DNA from: Micromonospora chokoriensis
GTDB lineage: Bacteria > Actinomycetota > Actinomycetes > Mycobacteriales > Micromonosporaceae
NCBI RefSeq assembly: GCF_900091505.1
Contig: NZ_LT607409.1
Span: 6,696,001 to 6,760,000, forward strand
Length of the DNA: 64,000 bases
Direction: 5' to 3'
Of the stretch, positions 8,055-16,476 are shown one piece after another; the first letter of the stretch is position 1, and every line of letters begins with the position of its first letter. Under the pieces are notes generated by a model. That model saw nothing but the letters and a program-made list of their open reading frames with translations. It did no database searches and had not been told where the DNA came from. The position numbers and the translations under genes are program-made.

Positions 8055-9184
8055 GACGCGGTCACCACGTCGAGGCCCTCGGTCACTCCGGTGCCGCTGA
8101 TCTCGACAAGTCCCCGGGCGAACATCCCGGTCTCCACCGCCACCAGACCACCGCCGGGCAGTTGGAGTGCGTGTCCGCCCTCGCTGAGCGCCACCAGCGC
8201 GCCGACCGGCACCGCGAGCACGTTCTCGTGCACGGCGGTGGTGAACCGGACCTGCACCGCAGCGGCGTCGATCTTGGCCACGTCCGCCGTTCGGGTCGGC
8301 GCGACGAGGACCTCCACCGTCGGAGGTTTGCCCTGGCCACCGCCCCCGTCCGATCCGCCGCCGGTCACCGTCTGGGAGACCGAGGCGACCTTGCCGGGGA
8401 TCTCGGAGCCGTCGGGCAGTGCGACGACCACCGCGGCTCCGACCGTGATGGTGCCGACCTCGGTGGCGGCGACCGGGACAGTGACCAGCTTGACCTTCTC
8501 GGTGACGGCCAGCAGCTCACCGGCGACCGCATCACCGGGCAGTGCCTTCACCGCGCTGACCCGGGCCGGTCCGGTGAGCACGGCGACCTGCCCGACACCG
8601 ATCGTGCCGGTCGGTTCGAGACCGATGGACTGCTGCCACTTCTTGATCGCGGCGACGAGGCTCGCAGTGAGCAGCGCCTGACCCGCGCCGATCCTGGTGC
8701 CGTCCTTGCCGCGGGACGGCTGCGACCCGGTGTGGAAGCCGAGCGCCTTCAGGTTGTCCGACACCAGCCGCACGTCGCTGCCCACCAGGCCGGGCTTGTC
8801 GAGGGTACGGAAGAGCGGAGTGCCGCCGAACAGCACCGGCACCGGTCGGTCGTCGACGTGGTAGAGCGGCTTGCCCCGGGCCACCGTGTCGCCCACCTTC
8901 GGCAGCCGGGTGACGATGCCCTCCCCCGCGCCTTTCACCACCCGCTCCGGGCCGAAGCCGAGCGTGCCGTTCAGCGAGCGGGTGTCCGACAGGTCGGCCC
9001 GGGCCACCTTCGTCGTCGTGACCTGCGGTGGGGCGCTCGCATCGGCACCGCCGGGGTGGCGCCGCAGGGCCAGCGCCCCGACGCCGGCACCGACGGCGAC
9101 CACCACTGCGACAGTGGCAGCCACGATTGCGGTCCGCCGATTCGTCCACCGGCCCCGCCCTTCGGTCGGATTACTTCTTGGCAC
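8051..9184 (-). CDS. Membrane-fusion/adaptor protein with peptidoglycan-binding domain
   Basis: 377 residues. One N-terminal membrane helix (~20-40) is followed by an extracytoplasmic HlyD-like body. A PG_binding_1 domain (DNLKALGF through KKWQQSIGLEPTGTIGVGQVAVL) sits inside the body, and Gly/Lys-rich linkers precede the beta-barrel part. In actinobacteria such adaptors link a MacB-type transporter to the cell wall. I chose the GTG at 9184 because it has GGAG at the right spacing and overlaps the lipoprotein gene by 14 nt; an ATG 54 nt earlier would overlap by 68 nt. Confidence 0.85.
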   Translation of the reverse strand: MPRSNPTEGRGRWTNRRTAIVAATVAVVVAVGAGVGALALRRHPGGADASAPPQVTTTKVARADLSDTRSLNGTLGFGPERVVKGAGEGIVTRLPKVGDTVARGKPLYHVDDRPVPVLFGGTPLFRTLDKPGLVGSDVRLVSDNLKALGFHTGSQPSRGKDGTRIGAGQALLTASLVAAIKKWQQSIGLEPTGTIGVGQVAVLTGPARVSAVKALPGDAVAGELLAVTEKVKLVTVPVAATEVGTITVGAAVVVALPDGSEIPGKVASVSQTVTGGGSDGGGGQGKPPTVEVLVAPTRTADVAKIDAAAVQVRFTTAVHENVLAVPVGALVALSEGGHALQLPGGGLVAVETGMFARGLVEISGTGVTEGLDVVTAS

Positions 9185-9773
9185 CGAAGATCTCCATCGT
9201 GCAGTCCCTCTCCAGCTTGGCCATGGCGGGACCCTCAAGACCGTTGGTCGGGTCGGCGACCCCGTCGTCGTAGGTCCAGCCGGAGCCGTCCGGCAGGGAG
9301 TGGATCTTCAGTCCGTGCCCGCGCAGGCACTGGACGTAGTCGTTCCACTGGCTCACGTAGTTCGGGTTCCGGTCCCGATCCAGCTCCGGCGGCTGGAGCG
9401 GCATCTTGCCGGCGCACGCCACGTACGCCGCCTTCGGCTCCCCGCTCTGGTCGAGGGAGAGGCCCGTGCCGCTCCCCGTCGGTCCCGGTGCCCGGCCGTC
9501 GTTCTTCTTCACCCCGTGCTCGTGCAGGCAGATCTTGTACGTCTCCCAGAGCTGGGTCTCCTCCTCGTCGGTGGTGTCGAGGCGCAGCTGTGGGCGGCCG
9601 TTCACCGCGGTCCCGGCAGTGCTCGCCGGTGCGGACGGGGTGGTCAGGGACGCGACGTCGCCCGTACCGCTGGCGGTGTCCTTGTCGGCGTCAGGGCCGC
9701 AGCCGGTGAGGGTGACGGCGAGCAGGGTGACCGCGGCGAGCCCGACCGCGACCCGGTGCGTTGAGTTGGTCAT
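9171..9773 (-). CDS. Lipoprotein with duplicated Cys-x3-His-Gly motif, first gene of efflux operon
   Basis: 200 residues. A signal peptide ends in the lipobox LTGC, so the protein should be lipid-anchored outside the membrane. The mature part has two similar motifs, ICLHEHGVKKN and QCLRGHGLKIHSLPDG. Each pairs a Cys with a His-Gly, and there are two more cysteines. CxRxHG motifs of this kind occur in actinobacterial lipoproteins beside MacB-like transporters, as I recall; their role is not established. Metal or redox sensing, or substrate delivery, would fit. Start ATG at 9773, after the direct-repeat site at 9795-9811. Confidence 0.75.
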   Translation of the reverse strand: MTNSTHRVAVGLAAVTLLAVTLTGCGPDADKDTASGTGDVASLTTPSAPASTAGTAVNGRPQLRLDTTDEEETQLWETYKICLHEHGVKKNDGRAPGPTGSGTGLSLDQSGEPKAAYVACAGKMPLQPPELDRDRNPNYVSQWNDYVQCLRGHGLKIHSLPDGSGWTYDDGVADPTNGLEGPAMAKLERDCTMEIFGAKK

Positions 9774-9794
9774 GGCAGGCAGCCTCACGCCCAA

Positions 9795-9811
9795 CTGTCA
9801 GAGACCTGTCA
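9795..9811. promoter_or_regulatory. Direct-repeat operator, probable response-regulator site
   Basis: CTGTCA occurs at 9795-9800 and again at 9806-9811, exactly 11 nt apart. OmpR/PhoB-type regulators typically bind head-to-tail repeats with this period. The site lies 22 nt before the lipoprotein start, between the efflux operon and the divergent OmpR-type regulator gene, in a position to overlap the -35 of the efflux promoter. Confidence 0.55.
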
Positions 9812-9872
9812 GGAAGTGATCGTCATCCGGTAGTCCCAGGTCACGGCATCGTCGGAGCCCACGGCGGGCACG

Positions 9873-9878
9873 TACAGT
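9873..9878 (+). promoter_or_regulatory. -10 box for a leaderless response-regulator gene
   Basis: TACAGT ends 7 nt before the GTG at 9886. This TAnnnT-to-start spacing would put transcription start at the G of the start codon, and there is no Shine-Dalgarno. Confidence 0.5.
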
Positions 9879-9885
9879 CGCTGCC

Positions 9886-10587
9886 GTGTGCGCGTACGTG
9901 CTGGTAGCCGAGGACGACCGGAAGCAGGCGGAGTTGGCCCGCCGGTACCTGGAACGCGAGGGGCACGAGGTGACGGTGGTGTCCGACGGGCGGGCCGCCC
10001 TGGAGGAGATCCGACGGCGACCGCCCGCGCTGCTCGTCCTTGACGTGATGATGCCGAAGGTCGACGGCCTGGACGTCTGTCGCATCCTGCGCCGGGAGTC
10101 CGACCTTCCCGTGCTCATGCTGACCGCCCGCTCGACCGAGGACGACCTGCTGCTCGGCCTCGACCTGGGCGCCGACGACTACATGACCAAGCCGTACAGC
10201 CCGCGTGAGCTGGTCGCCCGGGCCCGCAGCCTGCTGCGCCGGGGCCAGCGGGCGGTGCGGCAGGCGGACCCGGTGCTGCGGGTCGGCGCCGTGCACGTCG
10301 ACCCGGTACGCCACGAGGTCCGCGCCGACGGACGCCTCGTCGACTGCACCCCTGGCGAGTTCCAACTGCTCCAGGCGATGGCCACCCAGCCCGCCCGCGC
10401 GTTCACGAGGGACCAGCTGCTGGGCTACCTGCACGGGTTCGACAGGTACATCACCAACCGAACCGTCGACGTGCACGTCATGAACCTCCGCCGGAAGATC
10501 GAGCCGAACCCGCGCAAGCCGGCCCGCCTGCTGACCGTGTACGGCATCGGATACAAGCTGGTCGACGAGGCACCCCGTGGCACGTGA
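9886..10587 (+). CDS. OmpR/PhoB-family response regulator
   Basis: 233 residues. The receiver domain (~1-115) has the acidic pair AEDD, phospho-acceptor Asp53 in LLVLDVMMPK, Thr in MLTARS and Lys in TKPYSPRE. A winged-helix DNA-binding domain follows (~130-228; TVDVHVMNLRRKIE, TVYGIGYKL). It overlaps the sensor kinase by 11 nt. The direct repeat upstream of the divergent efflux operon is a likely target. The GTG start with no Shine-Dalgarno fits leaderless expression. Confidence 0.93.
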   Translation: MCAYVLVAEDDRKQAELARRYLEREGHEVTVVSDGRAALEEIRRRPPALLVLDVMMPKVDGLDVCRILRRESDLPVLMLTARSTEDDLLLGLDLGADDYMTKPYSPRELVARARSLLRRGQRAVRQADPVLRVGAVHVDPVRHEVRADGRLVDCTPGEFQLLQAMATQPARAFTRDQLLGYLHGFDRYITNRTVDVHVMNLRRKIEPNPRKPARLLTVYGIGYKLVDEAPRGT

Positions 10588-12442
10588 GGTTCCGCTGCGC
10601 CGCAGCCTGCTGCTCCGGCTGCTGGCGCTGGCCGTGCTCATCGCCGTCGGCTCGATCGCGGCGACCGCCTGGCTGGCCGTCCGCACCACCGCTGGGGCGA
10701 TCCGGCAGGAGCAGGGGCAGGCGCTCGCCGACGACGCCCGCATCTACGACACACTGCTCGCGTACGCCGCCACCCACCCGAGCTGGGACGGTGTCGACGC
10801 GGCAGTGCAACCGCTCGCGCGGGACGTCGGCCGGCGGATCGCCCTGACCACCGAGACTGGTGCCCTGATCGCCGACTCGGCACCCGGGTCGGGCCCGTTG
10901 CCGACCACGTCGTCCGCGACCGTCGACGCGCTCGCCGTCGACACCACACTGATGCCCGGGAGCAGCCCACCGGGCGGCGGTGCGGGCGGCATGGGCCGCA
11001 TCGACCCGCGCGCCGGCGGCCCGTACCTCCTTCCCCCCGAAGAACGCGCGACGCTGCGCGGCAGGGCCACCGAGGCGGTCCGGTGCCTACGGCTACGCGC
11101 GCGGATCGACGCCGTCGTCGTCGACGGCCCCACCGGGCGACCACGCATCGACACCCCCGGGACCGACCTCGCCGACACCGCCGCGTGCGCCCAGTCGAGA
11201 TCGGCACTGGCGACTCCCACGGCCACCGAGAACAGGGCGCTCGCCCAGCTCAACGCCCTGGTGAACACGTGCCTGGCGCGGCGGCGGATGTCCGCCGTGC
11301 AGGTCGACCTGAACTGGACCTGGACGCGGCAGCCGGCGGCCAGCGCGCCCGACGCCCCGCCCACCGAAGGAATCGACCAGGAGCACAACCGAGCGATCAG
11401 CGCCTGCGTCGGCACCAGTCGACGCGAACAGCTCCTGCCGTACGTCGCCCCGGCCGCGACCCTCTTCGTCAGCGACCCGGGTGGTCGCCCGTCGAGCACC
11501 TTCGACCTCTCCCCGGCCAACCAGACCCGCATCGTCGCCGTCGCCGGTCTCGTCCTGCTGGTGACGGTCGGCGTCACCGTCCTCGCCGGCATCCGGCTGA
11601 CCCGCCCGCTGCACGCCCTGACCGGAGCGGCGCAGCGGATGCGCGACGGCGACGGCTCCGCCCGGGTCCGGGTGACCGGCCGCGACGAGATCGCCCGGCT
11701 GGCCGAGGCCTTCAACGACATGGCCGAACGGCGGGAGCGCCTGGAGCAACTCCGCCGGGCGATGGTCAGTGACATCGCGCACGAGATGCGTACTCCGGTG
11801 AGCAACATCCGGGGCTGGTTGGAGGCGGTCGAGGACGGCCTGGCGGCTCCCGACCACCGGCTGCACTCGTCTCTGCTGGAGGAGGCGACACTGCTTCAGC
11901 ACGTGATCGCCGACCTGCAGGACCTGGCCGAGGCCGACGCGGGCGCGCTGCGGCTGCACCGCGAGCAGGTCTACCTCGACGACCTGCTCGCCCAGGTGGC
12001 GGAGGCGCACCGGGTCCAGGCCGACCGGGTCGGCGTCACCGTCGCGGTACGCACCGAAGCCGACCCGCAGGTGGACGCCGACCCGGTGCGGCTGCGCCAG
12101 GTCGTCGGCAACCTGGTCGCCAACGCGGTACGACACACCCCGTCGGGCGGGCACGTGACGATCAGCGCCCGGGCGACCGACACCGAGGCCGTCGTCTCGG
12201 TGACCGACACCGGCAGCGGGATCAGCGCCGAGGACCTTCCCCGGGTCTTCGACCGCTTCTGGCGGGCGGAGAAGTCCCGCAGCCGGCAGACCGGCGGCAG
12301 CGGCCTGGGCCTCGCCATCGTCCGCCAGCTGATCGAGGCCCACGGCGGCACCGTCACCGCCACCAGCGTCCCCTCCCACGGCTCCACCTTCACCCTGCGC
12401 CTCCCCCACCACGACCCCACGCCCCCTCCCCGCACCCGGTGA
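10577..12442 (+). CDS. Sensor histidine kinase with cysteine-containing extracytoplasmic domain
   Basis: 621 residues. First membrane helix ~11-32; extracytoplasmic domain to ~315; second helix (IVAVAGLVLLVTVGVTVL); then HAMP; HisKA with His402 in VSDIAHEMRTP; and HATPase_c with N-box NLVANAVRH, DTGSGIS, FDRFWR and GGSGLGLAIV. The ~280-residue sensor region is long and has four cysteines (VRCLR, AACAQ, NTCLA, SACVG), perhaps two disulfides. Its partner is the regulator just upstream, and the divergent lipoprotein/ABC operon is the probable output. The TGA stop is the start of a family-A hairpin element. Confidence 0.93.
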   Translation: MAREVPLRRSLLLRLLALAVLIAVGSIAATAWLAVRTTAGAIRQEQGQALADDARIYDTLLAYAATHPSWDGVDAAVQPLARDVGRRIALTTETGALIADSAPGSGPLPTTSSATVDALAVDTTLMPGSSPPGGGAGGMGRIDPRAGGPYLLPPEERATLRGRATEAVRCLRLRARIDAVVVDGPTGRPRIDTPGTDLADTAACAQSRSALATPTATENRALAQLNALVNTCLARRRMSAVQVDLNWTWTRQPAASAPDAPPTEGIDQEHNRAISACVGTSRREQLLPYVAPAATLFVSDPGGRPSSTFDLSPANQTRIVAVAGLVLLVTVGVTVLAGIRLTRPLHALTGAAQRMRDGDGSARVRVTGRDEIARLAEAFNDMAERRERLEQLRRAMVSDIAHEMRTPVSNIRGWLEAVEDGLAAPDHRLHSSLLEEATLLQHVIADLQDLAEADAGALRLHREQVYLDDLLAQVAEAHRVQADRVGVTVAVRTEADPQVDADPVRLRQVVGNLVANAVRHTPSGGHVTISARATDTEAVVSVTDTGSGISAEDLPRVFDRFWRAEKSRSRQTGGSGLGLAIVRQLIEAHGGTVTATSVPSHGSTFTLRLPHHDPTPPPRTR

Positions 12443-12495
12443 TCAAGAGGTTTGCGTCAGTTCCGCGCCGTTCACTGACGCAAACCTCTTGATCA
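12440..12495. repeat. Family-A hairpin element, copy 2
   Basis: The 21-nt arms (12440-12460 and 12475-12495) are identical to those of copy 1 and pair perfectly. One further pair extends the stem, and only the loop differs. As in copy 1 the first TGA is the stop codon of the upstream gene, here the histidine kinase. It probably ends that transcript before the next gene. Confidence 0.85.
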
Positions 12496-12520
12496 ACAGG
12501 GCAAAGGCAGCGGAGCGGAC

Positions 12521-12526
12521 TAGGCT
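12521..12526 (+). promoter_or_regulatory. -10 box for a leaderless oxidoreductase gene
   Basis: TAGGCT ends 8 nt before the ATG at 12535, with no Shine-Dalgarno between. It sits directly after the hairpin element, so the oxidoreductase is probably a separate transcription unit. Confidence 0.5.
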
Positions 12527-12534
12527 GCGGCGGC

Positions 12535-14130
12535 ATGAGTGGTGAGATTCCGGCTCGCGCCGACGTCGTGATCGTCGGTGCCGGGCACAACGGCCTGGTC
12601 TCCGCGATCCTGCTGGCCCGCGCCGGCCTGGACGTCCTGGTGCTGGAGGCCGACGACGTGCTCGGCGGCGCGACCCGCACCGAGAACCCGTTCCCGACGG
12701 TGCCGGGGCTGCGCCACTCCACCGGCTCGTACCTGCTCGGACTGATGCCGCCGGAACTACTCGCCACCCTGGACGTGCGGATCCCGGTGCTGCGCCGCGA
12801 CCCGCACTACTTCCTGCCCACGCCGGGCGGCCTCGGCTCGCCGTACCTGCTCTTCGGCAGTGACACCGCCGCGACCCGGGCGCAGCTGGCCGAGTTCCTC
12901 TCCCCCGCCGACGTCGCCGCCGACGACGCCATGCAGGCCGAGCTGGCGGCACTGCGCGAAGACCTCGCCCCGGCCTGGCTGGCCGAGCCGCTGAGCGTCC
13001 AGGAGACCGCCGGGCGGCACGTCCGACCAGCGCTGCGGCAGGTCTTCGTCGACCTCGTCCAGGGTTCGGTCGCCGACTACCTGGCCCGGTTCGAGTTCCG
13101 CTCCGAACTGCTGGTCAGCATGTACGCGGTCACCGACGGGCTGTCCGGGCTCAACGCCGGCCCGGACGACCCCGGAACCGGCCACAACTTCCTCGTGCAC
13201 AACATGTGCAGACTCCCCGGCTCGGGCGGCACCTGGATGATCGCCGAGGGCGGGATGGGCACCGTCTCACGGACGTTCGCCGAGGCCGCCCGCGCCGCCG
13301 GGGCGACCATCCTGACCGGGTCGCCGGTGAGCGCGGTGACACTGGACGGCGGCGCGGCCAGCGGAGTGGTGCTGGCCGACGGCCGACAGGTCGCCGCCCG
13401 CGTGGTGCTCGGCGCGTGTGACCCGTACCGTCTGATGGACCTGTTGCCCGACGGCGCGCTCCCGGCGCCACTCGGCGAACGGATGGCGGCGGTCCGCCGC
13501 CCCGGCACCACCCTCAAGCTCAACCTGGCGCTCACCGGGCTGCCCCGGTTCTCCTGCCTGCCGGACGGCACGCCGAGCCCGTTCGGCTCGACCATCCACC
13601 TGCTGCCCGGCTCCGCCTCGCTGGTCGGCGGGGAGGCCACCGCACCGATGACCGCGCTGCGGGCGATGTGGGCGGACGTGCAGGCCGGGCGGCTGCCGGC
13701 CGAGCCGACCATCGAGTGGTACCTGCACACCACCGTCGACCCGTCGCTCTCCGACGCCGCCGGGCACCACTCGTCGGCGCTGTTCGTCCAGTCGGTCCCC
13801 TACGAGCTGGCCGGCACGACCTGGGACGCGGAACTCCCCGGCTACGTCGACCGGCTGGTCGAGATCGTCGAACGGTACGCCCCGGGCACCGGTGACCTGA
13901 TCGCCGACGCCGTGCCCCTGCCCCCGCCCGGCATCGAGAAGCACTTCGGCATCACCGGCGGGCACATCCACCACGTCGACAACACCGTCTCGTTCACCGA
14001 CCGGATGCCCTACGCCACCGGGATCGACGGCGTGTACGCGGGCAGCGCCGGCTGCCACCCGGCCGGCAGCGTCATCGGCGCCGCCGGCCACAACGCCGCC
14101 CGCCGAATCCTCGCGGACCTAGGTCGCTGA
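12535..14130 (+). CDS. FAD-dependent oxidoreductase, phytoene desaturase/PYROXD2-like
   Basis: 531 residues. An N-terminal dinucleotide-binding fold (DVVIVGAGHNGLVSAILLARAG, then LEADDVLGG) binds FAD. The GG-T-R-T segment and a C-terminal GVYAGSAGCHPAGSVIGAAGHNAAR flavin-binding stretch match the phytoene desaturase-like amine oxidoreductase group. No carotenoid genes are nearby, so carotenoid desaturation is not implied, and the substrate is unknown. Soluble. The 3' end overlaps the convergent TMEM175-like gene by 12 nt. Confidence 0.85.
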   Translation: MSGEIPARADVVIVGAGHNGLVSAILLARAGLDVLVLEADDVLGGATRTENPFPTVPGLRHSTGSYLLGLMPPELLATLDVRIPVLRRDPHYFLPTPGGLGSPYLLFGSDTAATRAQLAEFLSPADVAADDAMQAELAALREDLAPAWLAEPLSVQETAGRHVRPALRQVFVDLVQGSVADYLARFEFRSELLVSMYAVTDGLSGLNAGPDDPGTGHNFLVHNMCRLPGSGGTWMIAEGGMGTVSRTFAEAARAAGATILTGSPVSAVTLDGGAASGVVLADGRQVAARVVLGACDPYRLMDLLPDGALPAPLGERMAAVRRPGTTLKLNLALTGLPRFSCLPDGTPSPFGSTIHLLPGSASLVGGEATAPMTALRAMWADVQAGRLPAEPTIEWYLHTTVDPSLSDAAGHHSSALFVQSVPYELAGTTWDAELPGYVDRLVEIVERYAPGTGDLIADAVPLPPPGIEKHFGITGGHIHHVDNTVSFTDRMPYATGIDGVYAGSAGCHPAGSVIGAAGHNAARRILADLGR

Positions 14131-14505
14131 AGCCTCCTCGGCCCGGTGCTCGGCGGTCAGCCGCTGCTCGGTGGCGCTGCCCCGCAGATTGTCCGACAAC
14201 AGGTCGGCGGTGAACGGAATGGTGGCGATGAAGAGCAGCACGAGCAGGTTGAGCACCAACAGCATCTGGTCGACCCGGACCACGTACCGCCAGATGTTGT
14301 GGTGGGCGATCCACACCTGACCGGCGATCCCGAAGGTGATCACGTACGCCAGGTAGGACGGCCAGGCGTCGGCGAGGGCCTCGGGGAGTTCCCTCCCGCC
14401 CACCCGGGCCGGGCCGGTCTGGAGCAGCTCGACGGCCATCACCGTCAGGACGACCCCGAAGACCCCGTCACTGAACGTCTCCACCCGCGCCGCGTCCCGG
14501 GCCAT
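14119..14505 (-). CDS. Short TMEM175-like (DUF1211) membrane protein
   Basis: 128 residues from the ATG at 14505, or 168 from an ATG at 14625. RVETFSDGVFGVVLTVMAVEL is the signature first helix of TMEM175 potassium channel proteins. QVWIAHHNIW and the LNLLVLLFIATIPF helix also match. Bacterial members normally have six helices and about 200 residues; this one stops after the fourth-helix motif, so the last two are missing. It may be truncated by drift at the convergent overlap with the oxidoreductase, or be a short subfamily. The first start places the motif near the N-terminus, as usual. Confidence 0.7.
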   Translation of the reverse strand: MARDAARVETFSDGVFGVVLTVMAVELLQTGPARVGGRELPEALADAWPSYLAYVITFGIAGQVWIAHHNIWRYVVRVDQMLLVLNLLVLLFIATIPFTADLLSDNLRGSATEQRLTAEHRAEEASAT

Positions 14506-14696
14506 CTCCCGGCCGCGCCCGTACCGGTACGAACCCTGTCGCGCGTTCGCGCCCGCCACGTCCGCCCCACTCTCGATGGCGCCCGGGAGATACCGGACTG
14601 CGGCTTTCGCCGCCCTCCACTGCATCGTGGCGTATCGGAGGGTCGGGCGGACGCGGATCGGCCGGGCGCCACCTCAGGCGCGGATCGGCCGGCAGG

Positions 14697-16277
14697 TCAG
14701 CTGAGCGCCTCCCCGGCCGGGGCCGGGGTCTCGGCGTCGACGCGGTGGGCGCGCACCTTGTGGCCGACGCTGGTCAGGCAACGGCCGGACGGCAGGTCGA
14801 AGCGCCATCCGTGCAGCTGGCAGGTGAGCTGGTCACCCTCGACAATGCCGAAACGGGTCAGGTCGGCCTTCAGGTGCGGGCAGCGCCGCTGCACCACCCA
14901 GTCGCCCAGCGTGATGTCCTCGGCGTCGGTGGTGCGCTCGTGCTCGTCGTACCAGCCCTCGGCGTACTGGAGACGCTCCTCGGACAGGCACTTGAAGAAC
15001 GCGTAGACGAACTCGTTGTACTGACCGATCCGGGCCGCCGAGAACCGGCAGGACAGGAAGAGCGAGTTGACCCAGTCCACCTCGTCGATGAAGAGCAGGT
15101 GCTCGACCAACGACCGCTCGGTCCGGAACCGGTAGCGGACCTTCTCGTCGGCGTACGGCCGGACCTCCTTACCGGGGAAGTCCACCACGATCGACTCGAC
15201 GCTCTCGCCGTCGTACCCGACCAGGTCGAAACGGACCGGACCACCGACCCCCTTGGCCAGGTAGATCGACTCGTCGAGCAGCGGCTCGATCCGGCGCTTC
15301 ATCTCGCCGAGCACGTCGACCTCGGGGTGCCGCCAGGACGCCTTCTCCGCCTCGATGATCGGGCGCTTGCGCTCCCGCATCTCCTCCAGGTGGGCGACCT
15401 TGTTCGCGAAGAACTCCTCGACCGGGACCGGGTGCGTCGTGGTCGCCCCCTCGGTGGTGACCTCGGCGACGCTGCCCGGCAGCAGCACGATCCCGTTGGT
15501 GCCGCCGACCTTGGCGTACTCCGTGAGGAAGACCGACTGGTCGGGAAAGATGTTGCCCTCGTCGCCGTGGATGTCGTTGAACTGCCACAGCTCGTCGTCG
15601 AGGAAGCAGGGCGGGCCGGCGATCGGGAAGACGTGGTCGGCCTTCAGGTCGTCGATGTAGCGCCAGGTCCGGTCGAACTGCCGATCACGCTTCTGCTTGC
15701 CGAACGCGGTCTTCGCCGCCTGCGGCAGCTCGTAGACCATCGGGTACCAGATCGCCCCGGAGAACTGGAGCAGGTGCGCGTGCACGTGCCCCAGCTCGGC
15801 GAAGACGCTCAGGTCGGTCGGGCGGGCGTCGTTCTGGTTGAGCAGCCGCACCCCGTCGTACTCGACCCAGAGCGACGAGTCGCCGATCGGGCCGTCGGTG
15901 GGGCTGGTCAACGCCTGGATCATGATCTTCAGGCCGCCGGGCAGCTCGACCACCTGCTCGTTGGGCGCCTTCAGGAACTTGGTGAAGCCCAGCGCCCGGA
16001 ACTCGTCCTCCATCTCCGAGGTGGGGAACTCGGGCAGCAGGACGGTGGCGTCCTTCGAGACGAAGTCCCGCAGGTGCTTCGCGTCGAAGTGGTCCCGGTG
16101 CAGGTGCGAGACGTACAGGTAGTCGACCTGGCCCAGGCTCCCCCAGTCGAGCAGGGAATTGTCCGGGAAGGGGAACCACGAGGCGAAGTACGCCGGATTG
16201 ACCCACGGGTCGCACAGGATGCTGCCCGCGGCCGTGTCGATCCGCATGCTGGCGTGCCCGGTTCCGGTCACTCGCAC
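14697..16277 (-). CDS. Metallo-beta-lactamase-fold/Rieske [2Fe-2S] fusion protein
   Basis: 526 residues. The N-terminal UlaG-like metallo-beta-lactamase fold has the metal motif H58-x-H60-x-D62-H63 (SHLHRDHFD). The C-terminal ~60 residues form a Rieske domain with both ligand pairs intact: C466/H468 (RRCPHLK) and C486/H489 (CQLHGW). The middle ~200 residues are conserved-looking but I cannot assign them. Combining these two folds recalls CMP-N-acetylneuraminate hydroxylase, though there the Rieske part comes first. An oxygenase or hydrolase acting with an electron donor is inferred; the substrate is unknown. GTG at 16277 chosen for the GAGGGGGA box; a longer frame upstream runs through other genes. 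Confidence 0.8.
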   Translation of the reverse strand: MRVTGTGHASMRIDTAAGSILCDPWVNPAYFASWFPFPDNSLLDWGSLGQVDYLYVSHLHRDHFDAKHLRDFVSKDATVLLPEFPTSEMEDEFRALGFTKFLKAPNEQVVELPGGLKIMIQALTSPTDGPIGDSSLWVEYDGVRLLNQNDARPTDLSVFAELGHVHAHLLQFSGAIWYPMVYELPQAAKTAFGKQKRDRQFDRTWRYIDDLKADHVFPIAGPPCFLDDELWQFNDIHGDEGNIFPDQSVFLTEYAKVGGTNGIVLLPGSVAEVTTEGATTTHPVPVEEFFANKVAHLEEMRERKRPIIEAEKASWRHPEVDVLGEMKRRIEPLLDESIYLAKGVGGPVRFDLVGYDGESVESIVVDFPGKEVRPYADEKVRYRFRTERSLVEHLLFIDEVDWVNSLFLSCRFSAARIGQYNEFVYAFFKCLSEERLQYAEGWYDEHERTTDAEDITLGDWVVQRRCPHLKADLTRFGIVEGDQLTCQLHGWRFDLPSGRCLTSVGHKVRAHRVDAETPAPAGEALS

Positions 16278-16476
16278 CGCACAGTCCCCCTCAAACAGAC
16301 AATCAGGTGTACGCCAAACGCTACCGGAGTGAGTCTGACCGTCGCCCCGCGACGCCGGTAGTGCTGTCCGGCCCGGGGCAGGCAGAGCCTGATGGCCGAG
16401 AAACCCCCACCTCGCCGCCCCGAGCGGGAGGCGTGCCAGACTAACCAAAGATCCGATCGCGAGGGAAGGACCGACA

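Noticed and set aside
6139..8100. 653-codon frame antisense to the ABC permease and ATPase genes
   Set aside because: Low-complexity Arg/Gly/Pro sequence spanning two well-supported genes on the other strand; no start signal and no domain.
12535..14130. Carotenoid biosynthesis gene (phytoene desaturase)
   Set aside because: No phytoene synthase or other carotenoid gene is adjacent, and this branch is broad. A general FAD oxidoreductase call is safer.
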